Below are positions 1 to 12,830 of a DNA stretch of 64,000 nucleotides, piece after piece. The DNA is taken from the NCBI GenBank assembly GCA_963580455.1, contig OY756961.1, positions 7,483,001 to 7,547,000 on the forward strand, written 5' to 3'. Both the position numbers and the translations under genes were made by a program. The DNA comes from Euonymus europaeus. Taxonomy: Eukaryota; Streptophyta; Magnoliopsida; Celastrales; Celastraceae. The stretch's first letter is position 1. The number at the start of each line of letters is the position of its first letter. Below the pieces are notes generated by a model. The model was not told the DNA's origin and searched no databases. It saw only the letters and a program-made list of their open reading frames with translations.

Positions 1-576
1 GTTTGTTGTACGATATTGAAAACTATGGTTGTATATGCTCAAACCATCTTCAACGGTTTCCTCTCGCCTTAGCTTTGGTTTGTTGTACCTCTACTCTAGA
101 TCCAATTGTCCTGTTTCATATTCTAGCCTTTTTTGTGTTGCCGTACATCCAACACAATATTCCCATTTTTATTACACTCATTCTTCAGGCATGTAGTCTC
201 ATAATAGCCCAAAATTCAGTATCGTAAATCACTGCAAGATATATAGCAGAATAAAAGATTTATTCCTAATGTCAAGGGTATCCTTAGCTTGCACAAGACC
301 CCCAGATGCACTCTTCCATTTAATCCATCCAGTTTTAATCCTACTAAGGTTTCTATCAATATGCAGCTTGTTCTATGTCTAAATTTTATCCGATTTTTCA
401 CTAAACATCTGTCTAGCTACTTCAGAATCTATCAACATTCTCAATACATTTTTCATAATATAAGATTTATCTAACAACAGTGAAATAAGTAAACAGGCAT
501 AATTCTTTATGCGTTGTTGAGCAACTAATTTGCACTACAAAATAAAAATAATCGTCATGTTATTCAAAAATCTTAC
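1..576. other. Non-coding stretch, probably SEC5 intron 7
   Basis: This follows the splice donor of SEC5 exon 7. I looked for the next conserved SEC5 block on the minus strand and did not find it, so the intron appears to continue past the left edge. Short open frames occur on both strands but none resembles a known family. Confidence 0.5.
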
Positions 577-3500
577 ATTCGTCAGATCTATTTGGGGATC
601 TTCCATAGACTTGTAAAGTGTGCCCTTGAACTCATGCATCACCTTTTCGACCTCCTCAAGAACCCGTTTAAGTATATTCACCTGCAAGTGAAAATTGTAA
701 GTACTTATTTAAATGAACAAAAGCGCATTTTCAGACCAACGAAGCAATGGAATAGTTAAATGTTGATGTTGTTCAGGAGCCATCCCACCAAAGAACAGAA
801 ACTAGAACACTACTTGCGACCTGTTCAAAAATTTGGACGAAAGATTTTTAATATGTACATTAGTGTGTGAGTGAGGAGAAAAATGTGCCATAGAAGAAGT
901 GTGTATGCGCATGAGTCTATTATGAGTGTGTATGCAAAAAGAAAAATGCGCCCAAGGGGCATATCAAATACAAGGGCTGTATACAAGAAAAGCCTCAATT
1001 TGCAAGACAATACTAATCAAAGGAAACCAACAAAGAAAAAGGACATTCTATTAAGCTACAAGTACAATAACAAAAACTGAGAGAATAAATCAAACGACAC
1101 ATTCCATTTCCAAAATTTCAGCTATTTCCCTCATACCGAGTACCGACATAACAGACAAACCATTCCATTTCATATCTCAAATATTACAACATAACAATTG
1201 TAGAAAACAAGACAAATGAAGCCATGAAGGCCTTCCCCAATTCACTTCACTCACAGCAGTCTGTATAATTGGTCTGATAGGTAAAATAAAACATCAAAAA
1301 TAGATAATTTGACAAAAGTAGCCATGCACCAGTGTCTGTTGCATGATTTGAAGAATTCATGTGTGCTACTTCTGGTGCACATGTAGTGATGCAATACAAA
1401 TATTTTAATAATATTCCTCTCCTCTTTTTTATGTAAAAATTTAATATTTTAATATTTTACAGATTTAGAATGATGCGGTAAAAATATTTTAATAATATAT
1501 TATATTCCTCACCTCTCTCCTCTTTTTAATGTAAAATTTGAAAATTTTAATATTTTACAGATTTAGAATAGAGATACTGATGTAGTTGTTATTGAGTAGA
1601 GATGCTGAAAATTGGAAAAAAGTGAAGAATCGGTTAAGAGACAATGATAAGAATGGCATTAAAAAGATTGGACTACAAGTTGTCTGCATCAAGCAGAAAT
1701 ACGAGATAGAATCAGACTTGCATACATGAGAGGGCAGAGCAATTGACTTCGCCTTCTTGTATTCTCTAACCGCCAAGTCGTATTCACCTTTACCGATACT
1801 CCCGCGAATTGTACTGGGCAAGTTAAACAGGGTTCTGAACCGCTGAAGCATTCCTTGGACAGACCTGATCTTCTCAGTTTGCGTCTAGAAACAATCATTC
1901 AAGACATGGATCAATCTATGAGAATAATGTTTCATCAAAATGTTTGAACTTGCAAGTAATCCAGAATTTAAACAAAACCAACCTGTCTCTCAAAGAGAGG
2001 CTCAAAAGCACGATTAGCCAGGGAACTTACTCCTTGCATTAAATTAAACAAGTGGGAAGTCCCTGAACCCTCAGGGTCTTCTTCAATACGTTTTAATTTT
2101 GACTCAATATCTGCACAAGAATCAATTGTGTAGGCACCCACTTATGGCCAATTAGAATGGTAATTAACTTTGCGCAACCAAAAGCTTTAAGCATAAGACG
2201 CTATATTGACTTGAAATTGTCATCTCAGTCGTAATACTCATATCTAAAGCAAGTAATAATAGATTTTTGCATACCATCAATTGTAGTTTTGCAAGAGACA
2301 AAGCAGTCAAAATTGTCTTTAACCAATTGTTTCCTCTGTTGAGTACGTCCTTTGAGATCGGTTTTCAAAGCAAGAGCACCAGCTTCCAAATCCGCTGCAC
2401 TTGTATCTTGGTGAATCCGGGACAAGAAAAGTTTTGCATCAAACTTTTCAGAGAAATACAACAACTTCTCTGCGAAAATTAACATCAAAAACTGATGTCA
2501 GAATAATGATCTCTATGTAACACATTGTATCCACTATCCAGAGAATAGCCATCAGCACCCCATGAAAAAAGTTTCAAATCTCAATGAATGATATCATCCT
2601 GGGAATGAAAGAAAACTGCAAGCAGTGTCCGCATCTATAAACCAATAGGAGGGATGAAAGATGCATGAATACAACAAGGGGGTGGATGACGATGGTCAAT
2701 GGATTTGCAAATTTGCATCCTTACCCTCTCAAAATCTAATTTTATCTTACCAGCAAGGCAATGTCAATACCTGGTTCAATATCTACCTTTTTGTCAGCGT
2801 TCAACCAGAAAGTTCAAGAAAACCACTTTCTGGCTCAACAATATTTCATGAGTCATTTCAAGAAAACAAATCTCGATGTTATAAAAAACATAACTGAAAC
2901 TCGCAAGAAAGGAGAAAAGGAAAGGAAATATATTTTTTAAAAATTCCTACTTGAAAGTATGGTGGATCAAATGTGTAATAAATATCTGAAACGGATCAAG
3001 TCTACAATCCAAAGTTCTCAGTATCACAAAACCTATAAGTTTTCAGTACGAAAAGTCAAAAAACACCAATCCATACCTCCGTACCAAACAAAGGAGTAAA
3101 CAACGACAATAGCAACATTAGTTATAGCAACACTGATCACCGTAATTTGCTCAACTGTATCTAAATGAACCTAGAAAAGTAATTATCATGCAGTGGAACT
3201 TCAAAACAGGGAAAGGGGATTATGCTATCGCTTCTTCTACACTACATCACTTAGCCACTTGAATCCAAATACGACATTCGCTATAGAAGTAGTGGATACG
3301 AAGATTTGATGAATTCCCCTAAATTAGCTCTTTTTTCTTTTAAAAAAAATGTTACGAGTGTTTCCTGCAAGTTTCTAAAGTTGATATTATAAAGCCGTAT
3401 CAAAATCTCTCAATATTTACATTTCTTAGAGGACATAAAAAGTAGCAAGACAAAAAATTGAACAAGCTATCAAGTTTTATACAAAGATTAAATACTGAGA

Positions 3501-5304
3501 GAAAACACGACAAAATGAAAACTAATAGATATGATTTTCTAAATATACCAAAAAATCTATATTAAAAAAATAACATCATGAGACAGTAGTGATTAAATCC
3601 AAGTGATGATTAAGTTACACAAAAAATAAAAAATATGATGAAGTGCTTCACATAAATTTCAAAAACAATATAATGCTTCATAATAAGCAGAAAACTTGTC
3701 AAAAGAATTGATAAAAAATACCTCGAAGATCATCATCCAAATAATCTTTATCAGATTTGAATGGGGAGCTTTCTGATGAATCGGTTATCAACCTTAATGA
3801 TCTGTTATCTATTATCCTGTTGGTAAAATAAGCTCATGTTAACAGAAATTTTACTATATAGTTCAATTGGTGGTAGGAAAAACAAATTTATCCCAGTGAC
3901 AACATTAGAAAGAAATTGTACTTTTTGACAGACTATAAAAAGTGGGATGCAGAGCCTTAAATGTTGAAGTGGTTAGGAATTGAGCAAGTAAACATCAATG
4001 CAAATCCAATGCTAAGAAATAACATAGAATCATCAACCAGTGGAGTCCATATATATACATAGAAACAAACATTTAATGCACTACAGACTAGGGACACTAC
4101 AAGCTCATAAGCCTGGAACAGGTATGAAAGAGGAAAATTTTACCCCAATCCTAGAGGATCAATGCATTCCGTACCACGGGGTAAAGACTGTAGACTATTA
4201 AGTCCCTTTTTAACCACCACTGATGGCTTCTTCTCAAACTTTTGACCCACAGGTGCAGTTCTCGTCTCTCGCATTCCCCGAACCCTACGTGCAAGCTGTC
4301 GGAGGCATTCAAATAATCAAATTACTTATCATTAGCCAATGATCCAAGCAAACCCACCTCCCCCACACCAATTAAAAAATAAGAAAAAAACAGAGAGGAA
4401 AAAGAGGCGAAAATTCATTATTTTTTTCTTGTATCAAAATTTTGATATTTGTGAAAAATCTCTCCCACAATGGAAAGAAAACAAAACCAGCTTTTTTACG
4501 TGGAATTTAGACACTCCAATAAGTATGTATAGTATTTTCGCTATCAAATGGAGTCACTTTGTGCAAGTGTTTCGAGTTGCTAAAATGCTAGTATGCTAAG
4601 TTCTGAATTGTTTCAGGCATCCAATCAATCACCCAGCAATTCAATACAGCTCAACTTACAATATATGCCCAGTTAAGGCCGGATGCCAATCAAACGAAAT
4701 ATTGAAGTCTATTTCCAATTTTACTTAGACAAGTGTAACAAATCAGCTCAATTAATTGCACAAAAATAACAACCAGACATAGCTACTTATGCACCTATGT
4801 ACATATCTTAAATGAAACAATCAATTACAGAACTCCCACATACATATCTTGTATGAAACAATTAATTACAGAACTCCCACATACCTCAGCCTCGTCAACT
4901 CTTTTCCAGCAATCAGGCTCCTCCCCATCCCATCCTCTATCATCCTCCCTCGCTCCCCTGCTTCCTCCTCTGCCCTTAGCTGCCGTAGCAGCACCTCGTC
5001 CCTCGCCAATGTCCTCGTCCCCGCTGGAAATGCTCAGCATTTCAACCTCCGAATCTTCATCCTCCTCCACCAGCCTCCGGTTCTTGTGCTTCTGCTGTTG
5101 CTGCATCATCCCACTCCCCGCTCCTTTCTGCGGGGGCGCCCTTGCCTTCTGCTGCGGAGGCTGCACAAAATTAACCACTTTACCGGGATCCCTGGAGGCT
5201 GAGGTCTGTGGCGGCCTCTGGTAGCTGAGATCGCGCTGCGATTGCTCCTTCAGGGCCATCTGGAGGAGCTCGTCCTCGTCTAAATCGTCGCTATCGGTGG
5301 ACAT
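577..5304 (-). CDS. SEC5: Exocyst complex subunit SEC5, 5' part (exons 1-7 of a longer gene)
   Basis: SEC5 is a core subunit of the octameric exocyst, which tethers Golgi-derived vesicles to the plasma membrane before SNARE fusion. I read seven exons on the minus strand: 5304-4885, 4295-4144, 3816-3722, 2469-2275, 2110-1983, 1884-1726 and 681-577. All junctions are GT-AG and the phases agree, giving 418 codons with no stop. The start MSTDSDDLDEDELLQMALKE is the conserved plant SEC5 N-terminus, followed by a low-complexity Q/K and acidic-serine stretch and WDGEEPDCWKRVDEAE. Later blocks such as LEAGALALKTDLKGR, NFDCFVSCKTTID, FEPLFERQ and GEYDLAVREYKKAKSIALPS are SEC5 hallmarks. Plant SEC5 is about 1,090 residues, so roughly 60 percent lies beyond the left edge. 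Paralogue A or B cannot be decided. It reads as an intact, functional gene. Confidence 0.95.
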
Positions 5305-5692
5305 TTTCGTGAATAATTCGGCGGGGATGTTTGGGGTTTTAGAGTGTGATCGCTTGATTAATTAAATAGTTAGATCTGGAGAAAACTCCGATTATTAATA
5401 TGTGTGGGATTTGTTCGTGTTTATTGATCTGTTGCAGAAAATTCAGAAGGAAGGGAGAGGACTAGGATGAAGGTTTTAAAAACCGACGGTCATGGACGGG
5501 ACAGTTCCGCGTCGCACCCTACTTGGTCCCATCTCCGTCCCACCACTAGATCATCATATGTATTTCTGGTCGTTGGATCATCCGACTTCTAATAAATTAA
5601 TTGACCTCATTTATTAAATACAAATAAAGCAAATATATTCAATTTGTCCATACGGCGTGAAACCATACACCTTCAGAGTTAGAGCGCCTACA
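5305..5692 (-). promoter_or_regulatory. SEC5 5' UTR and upstream region
   Basis: This lies immediately upstream of the SEC5 start codon. It holds AT-rich leader sequence next to the ATG. Further out is a moderately GC-rich segment, 5480-5560, then AT-rich DNA up to the left inverted repeat of the Harbinger-like element. No TATA box can be assigned with confidence. Confidence 0.4.
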
Positions 5693-7660
5693 ATGGGAAG
5701 AGTTTAGTGGGGGAGGCAATGTTGTATTTTCAAAAGTTAGTAGCCCAATTAAATTTTTTTGATTTAATGGTGTAAAATTTGACCCATTATTTTAGTGGGC
5801 TGAATAAGTGAGACACAATATTTGATGGGCTGCAAATGGTCTGGGATCCACACTTCACTCAACTCTCATCAACGACCAACGTTCAACGTTTATCTTCCTT
5901 CGCCTCGCCTTGCCTCAACAACTCGATATCGGTCAGAAATTGCGACGATTGACAAGACTCGCCCACCGATTTCTGGATAGTCCGGCGACTTCAACACCTT
6001 TCGGACAGATCTATTGACGAGGCTCGCCCAGCTTCTATATCCAGATCAATCTTCAATTTCATTTGTGAGTCCATCTTCATCTTCAAAATTTTGTTTCTAT
6101 TCTTGTGTTTATGTGGGATCTTATGGAGATTCAATCTAAATTGTTTCATGTTCGTGGATGGTATTCGTTTTGCTTCCAAATCTGATTTACTTTGATTTTG
6201 CGTTTTGTTCTTTTAGATCTTGCTTTACTTTCATATTGAGTACTAGTTTTGAGATGTATGGCATAATCTGAGAATGGAAATTAACTAAAACAGAAGGAGG
6301 CCTAGGGGTTTCAATACAGAATCTTTCTTCTTGACTTGCTGGGTAAGAGAATCTTCTACTTTTGTCCTGAAGCCTATGATTGATCAGAAGTCTGTTTAGG
6401 GTTTCAAAAAATGAAGCTTTATGTGCACTTCTGTTGCTAGTCAAACAAACTATTATGTCGGTTTTGCTGTATTTTTGTTTGCTTGACATTTTAGATTCTC
6501 TTTGCATCATAGTGGGTTGTAATTGCGTGGAATGTGAAGAAGACGTGCTATTCTGCTAGACTTATTGTTTCTCGTGATCGTCTTTACGCCGTTCTCCGTG
6601 GTTGCCTTGCTTGATTGCTGATAAAATATGCAAAAGAAAAGAGATTTGAGTGTGAATTGTGTTTTATCGTTTTTTTTTGTTTACTGATTGTGAGGGGATT
6701 GTATTAGTAGTATTACATGTTTCAGACTAAGCAAGTGTTTGCTTCATTGGTTTGAGATGCTCATGTCTTTCATTTTTAGATTTTCTTGTTTGCTAAACAT
6801 AGAATGGATTGTTCAGGTTCTTGGCGTTCTTTTGTCATAAACGTGACAATCATGAAAGATGTTTTCACTTGTCCTTGCATCATTGGGATTTTGGCGATTA
6901 TTTGTTGAGTTTATACTGTCTTGTTTAGTTTTCAATTGAGCTTTATTGTTGGTGACTTGTAGTTTCCCTTCTTTTTTTCTTTTTTGCATATTGTTGTCGT
7001 TTAAATTGTGCAGGATATGACTCTTGGAAAAGTGTTTTTCTTCTTAACTCCTTTGTGAATTATCACCAACAGGCATTCATGAATATTCAATTTTCAATTT
7101 GGGTTTAAGTTTGATGAAATTTACCTATGATTTTCTAGATTGCGTTCTTTTACTTGGATGAGGCAACAATTATGAGGTTTTGGATTTTTTTTAAATGATT
7201 TTTTTTTTGGAATTCCCTTTTTTTGTAGTTTCCAAATACTCCACGCATTACTACTATTGTTTCTTTGGACTGAGTAGGTAACAAGTATGAGTTCCTGGAA
7301 CAATTTGCTCTTATTGTCTTTTGATGAAAAAGTCCCTGATAATTGCTCTATTGTACTATGTCTCAATTTCTGATGCATGGCGGAGTCATAATTTTTTTAG
7401 TAATTACGTTACTCTTTTTTCCACCATTTGTCTTATCTTATATATTTCAGATTTATGTATTCTGGTATTTGCTTGTTGGGAAAGGGGCTTTTATTCATAT
7501 TTTTGTGATAGCATTCAGTAAAAAGTAGTTGTATTTTGTGTTAACAGTTGGGGTATTCCTATTTCCTTCAGTGTTCTTATCCTTATTTCCTTGACTATAT
7601 TTCTCATTTAGAGTATTTTTCATGTAGATCCAGCAGCCTCATTTGTCCCCATAGGCAACC

Positions 7661-10290
7661 ATGAGCTCAAGCCAGACTCCAAATTCACAAAACACACCCA
7701 ATCAGCAGCAAACCCAACCCCCACAGATAACTCCTTCATGGGATTCCTTTATGGACCTAATGAAAACAAGTGCAGACCCATCACAAATTCAAAACCCATA
7801 CATGTTCCAATAGTGGTTAGCTTACCAACAATATAGCCAAGCATACCCTCAATTTGCATATCAACCCACCTTACAATCACCCTCTGTAATCCACAGCCAA
7901 CATGCTTCCCAACAAAATATTTATGCTTCCGAGCCCACTATAACCCACAGCCAGCAAGCCTCTCAAGATAATTATGTCGCACCGGCATCCAACGAAAGAC
8001 CAAATCCAGATCGGACATCAAAACGCAGGGGCAAGCAAACTGCTACAACTCAGCAAAACACACCAAGAGCACCAAATTGGACTACTCTAGAAGATGTCGA
8101 CTTGTGCAAGGCTTGGGTGACAATTTCTACAGATTCAACGACGGGTACGAATCAAGATAAGCAATCGTTCTGGGCACGAGTAAGAAATAATTTTGTTGAA
8201 CAAAGAGGTGGGGGTGAAATAAGAAGTGAGTAGTCCTGTGAAAGTAGGTGGGGTCATATACACCCTTGCGTAACAAAGTGTACGGCGATATGGAAACGTT
8301 GCATGGATCTCAAACCTAGCGGTTTCTCCATACATGATCAGGTGACCACTATTTGAATTATTTTTCAACACAGAAAGAAGCATATTCGTCCAAAAGAATT
8401 TTATTTTGCATGAACTTTATTCAGTCCACTCGCAAATAAAAAGGTTCTAGGCATGATAATTTATTTGTACCTCTTTACAGTTTTTTTTAAAGAAAAATGG
8501 TAACCTACACTGCAAAGTTCATGTCCTCGCTCCACACTTGCATGAATGTTATTTTTGGTCATCCTAATCTCTATATGGAGAGAATCAAACTTGGTAGCTG
8601 ATGTTCTAGCAAGAAAAAAGGGTAGATAATCCAGTTCTGTCTTTCGCTTGGCTGTTGGATGAGGAATAAGTCGAATTTTGGAGCCTTCCATCTCGATTGA
8701 AGTTTTTGAGTTTGTAGGTTGAGTTTGGATTTTTTTTGTTGGAAGTTGGTTTTTCTCATTGCATTTTTTCTTGCAGTGTTTGTGAGCTACCTCTATTTGC
8801 AATAGTTTGAAAGTGAAAGGTAGCTCCAATTACTACTTAAAAAATAGAGGTACTTAATAATTATGTAAACAAATTAAACTGTATATGATCATCTGTTTCT
8901 AAGCTACCTCTATTTGCAAAATTAAACTACTCACGTGGGATTCATTATCACACATTTTGATTTTACTTCATATTTTGGTCAACATAATAGATATATATAT
9001 ACATATATATATATATACATGAGTTGTATATGATCATCTGTTTCTCTTTTCTTCCTTTATTAAACTTCGAAAAGAGAAACAGTTGATCATATACATCTCA
9101 TGATTTCTTTAAAATACATTTAAATGTCCTGTTAGGGAAAGAACCAGCCATGCATGCAAGTAACTTTCATTTAAAGACCTGTTATGTTCACTGCATCTGT
9201 AGGAGGAGGAGACCCACAACATACACATGAAATTCGGCAATTATTCCCACTTTCATAAACTGAGCATGCTATGCTGAATCGCATAGTTACATGTTAGCAT
9301 GTAGATTATCTGTTTTTACTACCACATCTAATTTGTCTTATGACTTTTGTGTATGTTGTTCAGGAACGTACTGTCAGGACACTCTTCGAGAAGACCCATA
9401 AGCACGCTTTTAAGTATGAACAGTGTTGGCATGTGCTCAGAGGCTGTCCTAAATGGGCACAATATAGCGCTGAAAAGCAAAGCTGGTGTCGAAGCAAGGC
9501 TTGACAAGCGCAACCCTTTCGTCGAAGATGCGGCAGAATGGCATGGAGTGGGTTCGCATACAACCGACCTGGACAGAGAGGTGAATGAGACACCACTGCC
9601 AAATCCGAATTTGGAACCACATCACCTCAATAACCCATAAATGTTGATTCACCCTACCAAGCATCTAATGGCAACGAGGCTACAGAAGATGAGCACTTAC
9701 CCATGGGTTCAAAAGCTGCTAAAGTTGCTAGAGCGCAAAAGAAAACAAAGAAGGTAGATGCGACGAGCCAGGTGAGTGAGAGCATAAGTATTGGTGTGCA
9801 TGAATTGGTGGAAAGTAGTCGCTTCAACTGGGAGTTGGCAATGAAGAGTAGTGCTGAAAGGCGGATGAAGAGACAAGAGGAGGCTCGGTTACGCAAGGAG
9901 GAGGATAGGCAGTCATCTCAATAGGATAGAAGACTCTTGCTTAAGGCCAAGAAATCCAAGATTACGAAGAATGTGGCAGCGATCACAAGGGATTTGATTG
10001 CTGCTAGGAGAGACTTAAGATCTTACCGGGCCCTAGGGTTGCATGATGTTGATGCCACTGCAGAGTACGATCAATTGAAAGACCATGCAACAGACCTTGA
10101 GGCATTGTTGGAAGGTATGTGTTTATATATTCTGAATTTTTGTTTTCATTTATAATTTCTAAATTATACTTTTCCCATGTGTTCTCTAGAATTGAAAAGG
10201 GACGACTCGGACGAACTTCGCAGTCCTTCAAGTCGCACAAATGATGATGAAGCTCGAGGAAACTCATCCGCTTATACCCCTAGGATGTAA
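7661..10290 (+). pseudogene. Harbinger ORF1 (Myb/trihelix-like plus NAM-associated C-terminal domain), broken
   Basis: ORF1 proteins of Pong-type elements bind DNA and help import and position the transposase. The first exon starts at 7661 with a Q/P/N-rich tail, then a trihelix-like segment (NWTTLEDVDLCKAWVTIS, FWARVRNNF). Stops interrupt it at about 7811 and 8228. The frame resumes near 9364 with the segment ending FKYEQCWHVLRGCPKWA, then again from about 9655 with SKAAKVARAQKKTKKVD and a charged helix (ERRMKRQEEARLRKEEDR), typical of the NAM-associated C-terminal domain. A further stop lies at 9922. A last exon starts at 10190 and ends with the stop at 10288. Three of the stops are TAG where CAG is expected. 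It is a recognisable but dead copy, not a host transcription factor. Confidence 0.75.
9026..9094. repeat. Inverted repeat, 26-bp arms and 17-base loop
   Basis: The left arm (9026-9051) and right arm (9069-9094) are reverse complements with one mismatch in 26. The arms start GTATATGATCATC and end in CTCTTTTC. It lies in the large ORF1 intron next to an AT dinucleotide tract (8990-9018). A related partial copy of the left arm occurs at about 8881-8902. Confidence 0.8.
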
Positions 10291-11262
10291 GACATCTTTT
10301 GTACTCACTTATGAATTAATTTTCTTACTTTCTCCATATAGATAGGCTTGCGTAAATATATTTCATTCAAATAACATCAACTCAGGGACTTAAAGAGATT
10401 GATTTGTTTGTAGGTTGGATGATGATGATTGGTTGGAGAGCTCGAGGGACAATGTGTAATTTTTATATTTGAATTTTTATTATTTCTTAGCTGAGTTATT
10501 TGTTTCAAATACCACTGCATATGGGATTTTTCTAAATAATTTGTGTAAATGAATATTATTATTTTCCTGACAGACATTGGGGTGAGAACTTTATATTTGC
10601 GGACATGCCATATTATTTCGATTTGCTTATTATGTTTAAGTGACTACTCTGTGATTTAAGTTGAGCTGAATTTTTATCTCTGATTTGCTTCTTGTTTTGT
10701 TCTTTATGAAGAAAGTATCTCGTAGATCATGCTGAGATTGATAATTAACTAAGAAGCCTAGCAGATCACAATGAAGAAGTTTTAAACTCCCAATATGCAA
10801 CTCTATAATAATTAACTACGATAGGAAGTTTGAATCCATAGATACACAAATCATTCTTTCCTAGAACACGATTTTGAAATCTCAAATATGAGAATGGCAG
10901 GCCTCACCGAGAGCAAAATCTCACCAGGTAATGTATTGAGTGGCACCCTCTGGGAGCCTCTCCAATAAAGTCCGTCCTTCATTCAGAGACAGAAATTTGA
11001 AACAACAACATTTACTCATTTAGAGGAATTAATTACGGTATAATGTTGGCAATTATACCATCCATAAAATGCAATAAACCATATTTGAAGCTCAATACAA
11101 TCCTTGTTATTACAAGACAGACACATTGACAACTCTAGATTAAAATAGACACATGCACACATTATATCTAAACTAGGAGACACATGCACACATTATATCC
11201 AACACAAATAATAATAACTTACATTTTACATGTTGATACGTTTCATTTGTCATAATAAAACA
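10291..11262. other. Spacer between convergent Harbinger genes
   Basis: This AT-rich non-coding DNA lies between the end of ORF1 and the end of the minus-strand transposase. I saw no further coding potential or structured repeat in it. Confidence 0.6.
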
Positions 11263-12612
11263 TCAAACTGGGAGATTACCATGCATAGGCCAATTGTGAA
11301 TAATGAGATCCCTTCGAAGATTGTGATTAATATCTTGGTCACGAACTTGCTCCATACGCATGTGAATGTACGTTGCAAGCATTTCGGGGTCGGTGATAGT
11401 ATTTATCACCGACCCGGTTTCGTCAGCGGGTGGAACCCATGGATCGATATGAAGATGTTGCTCATCCTCAATTATCATGTTATGTAGAATGATGCAGGTC
11501 AACAATATTCTCCTCAAATGAGAAGTTTTATAAAAACGCACTGGTCCTTGCGTGATACCCCGCCTCGATTGGAGTACACCAAATGCACGCTCAACATCTT
11601 TTCGAACACTCTCTTGTACCCTTGCAAAAACTCTTTCTTGTGCAGTGTGCGGGTGTGGAATGGACTGCATCAGTGTTGCGTATCGTGGATAAATACCATC
11701 TGTCAAATAATATGGTTGGTGATAAACATGACCATTGACAACGAATGGTATATATGGTGTTTGCCCTCTTATGAACTCATTAAAAATATGAGAATGCCGT
11801 AGTACGGTGATGTCATTATGTGATCCAGACATTCCGAAATATGCATGCCAAATCCATAAATCTTGTGAAGCCACTGCTTCCAAAATCAAGGTAGGTTTAC
11901 CAATGTGACCTCGAAACTGACCTTGCTAGGCGACCGGACAACCACACCACTCCCAATGCATGCAATCAAGAGAACCTATCATGCCAGAAAATCCACGAGC
12001 AGCGTTTTCTTGCATTAACCGCATCATGTCATCCATGTTGGGCGCCCTCAAATACTGATTCCGGTATAAGAGCAAAATGTTGTCACAAAATTTGATAAGT
12101 GCTTCTTTAGCAGTTGATTCGCCAATTTTTATATATTCATCGAGTTGATCGACAGGACCACCGCATGCAAGAAGTCGTAGTGCTGCAGTTATTTTTTGAA
12201 GTGGCGAGAGGCCTAGACGTCTTGTACAGTCGGGCAGACGTTGAAAATAAGGGTCTGAAAGTTCGAGCTGATCTTTGATCCTCAAAAATAATTCCCGCCG
12301 CATACGGAATCTTCGTCAAAACATATGGTTAGGGTAAGTACAGTTTGGTGCAAAGTAATCACGAACAAGATCATCATGAGCCATCTCGCGGTTTCTAGGG
12401 ATTGTGATGCGTGTCCTTGGTGGGTTCATGGCTGGAGCTAGAGCAACCATATATGGAAGGAAATGTTGTAAAGAAGTGACCAAATGTTGCTCTGAGTTAT
12501 GCAAATCTTCCATATCCTCTTCCTCATCTTCGTCATCCTCCTCCTCCTCCTCAGCATCTCTGCGACTTCGACGAAACCGGTTCCACCATCTACTTGAAGA
12601 GCCTCCAGACAT
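11263..12612 (-). pseudogene. Pong/Harbinger DDE transposase (HARBI1-like) with two nonsense codons
   Basis: This transposase cuts and joins the element ends using a DDE triad. From a start at 12612 (MSGGSSSRWW) the single frame runs about 450 codons, the usual size. It has an acidic run (12520-12560) and a helix-turn-helix-like region (LGLSPLQKITAALRLLACGG). The catalytic motifs are present: Asp in GSLDCMHWEW, Asp in YYLTDGIYPRY and Glu in RKDVERAFGVLQSRRG. Two in-frame stops break it. One, TGA at about 12316, falls in FAPNCTYPNHMF-RRFRMRRE. The other, TAG at about 11926, falls in CGCPVA-QGQFRGHIGKP. The rest of the frame is clean, so the element died recently compared with the other pseudogenes here. 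No intron is needed. Confidence 0.85.
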
Positions 12613-12830
12613 GATGTAGCGTTGCATGAAAGTCAAGAAATTCTTAAGTAGGGATTCTAATGAGTCTGAGAAAAGCATGAACAATGGTAGTTGTGTTTAT
12701 ACTACTCTTGTTCATAGTAAAAGGTCTGTGACCTATTGCAAATTTTTTTAAGTCTTGGATTGTTATGAATAATTGGTATCTTTTCATGTCCCCTCTATTT
12801 GTGAAAGCTCATTTACTAGGCGGTACACAT

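Noticed and set aside
4849..5224. Two plus-strand Ser/Pro-rich frames of about 120 residues
   Set aside because: They are antisense to SEC5 exon 1, which is clearly the coding strand.
12404..12619. Plus-strand poly-Ser frame
   Set aside because: It is antisense to the acidic run of the Pong-like transposase.
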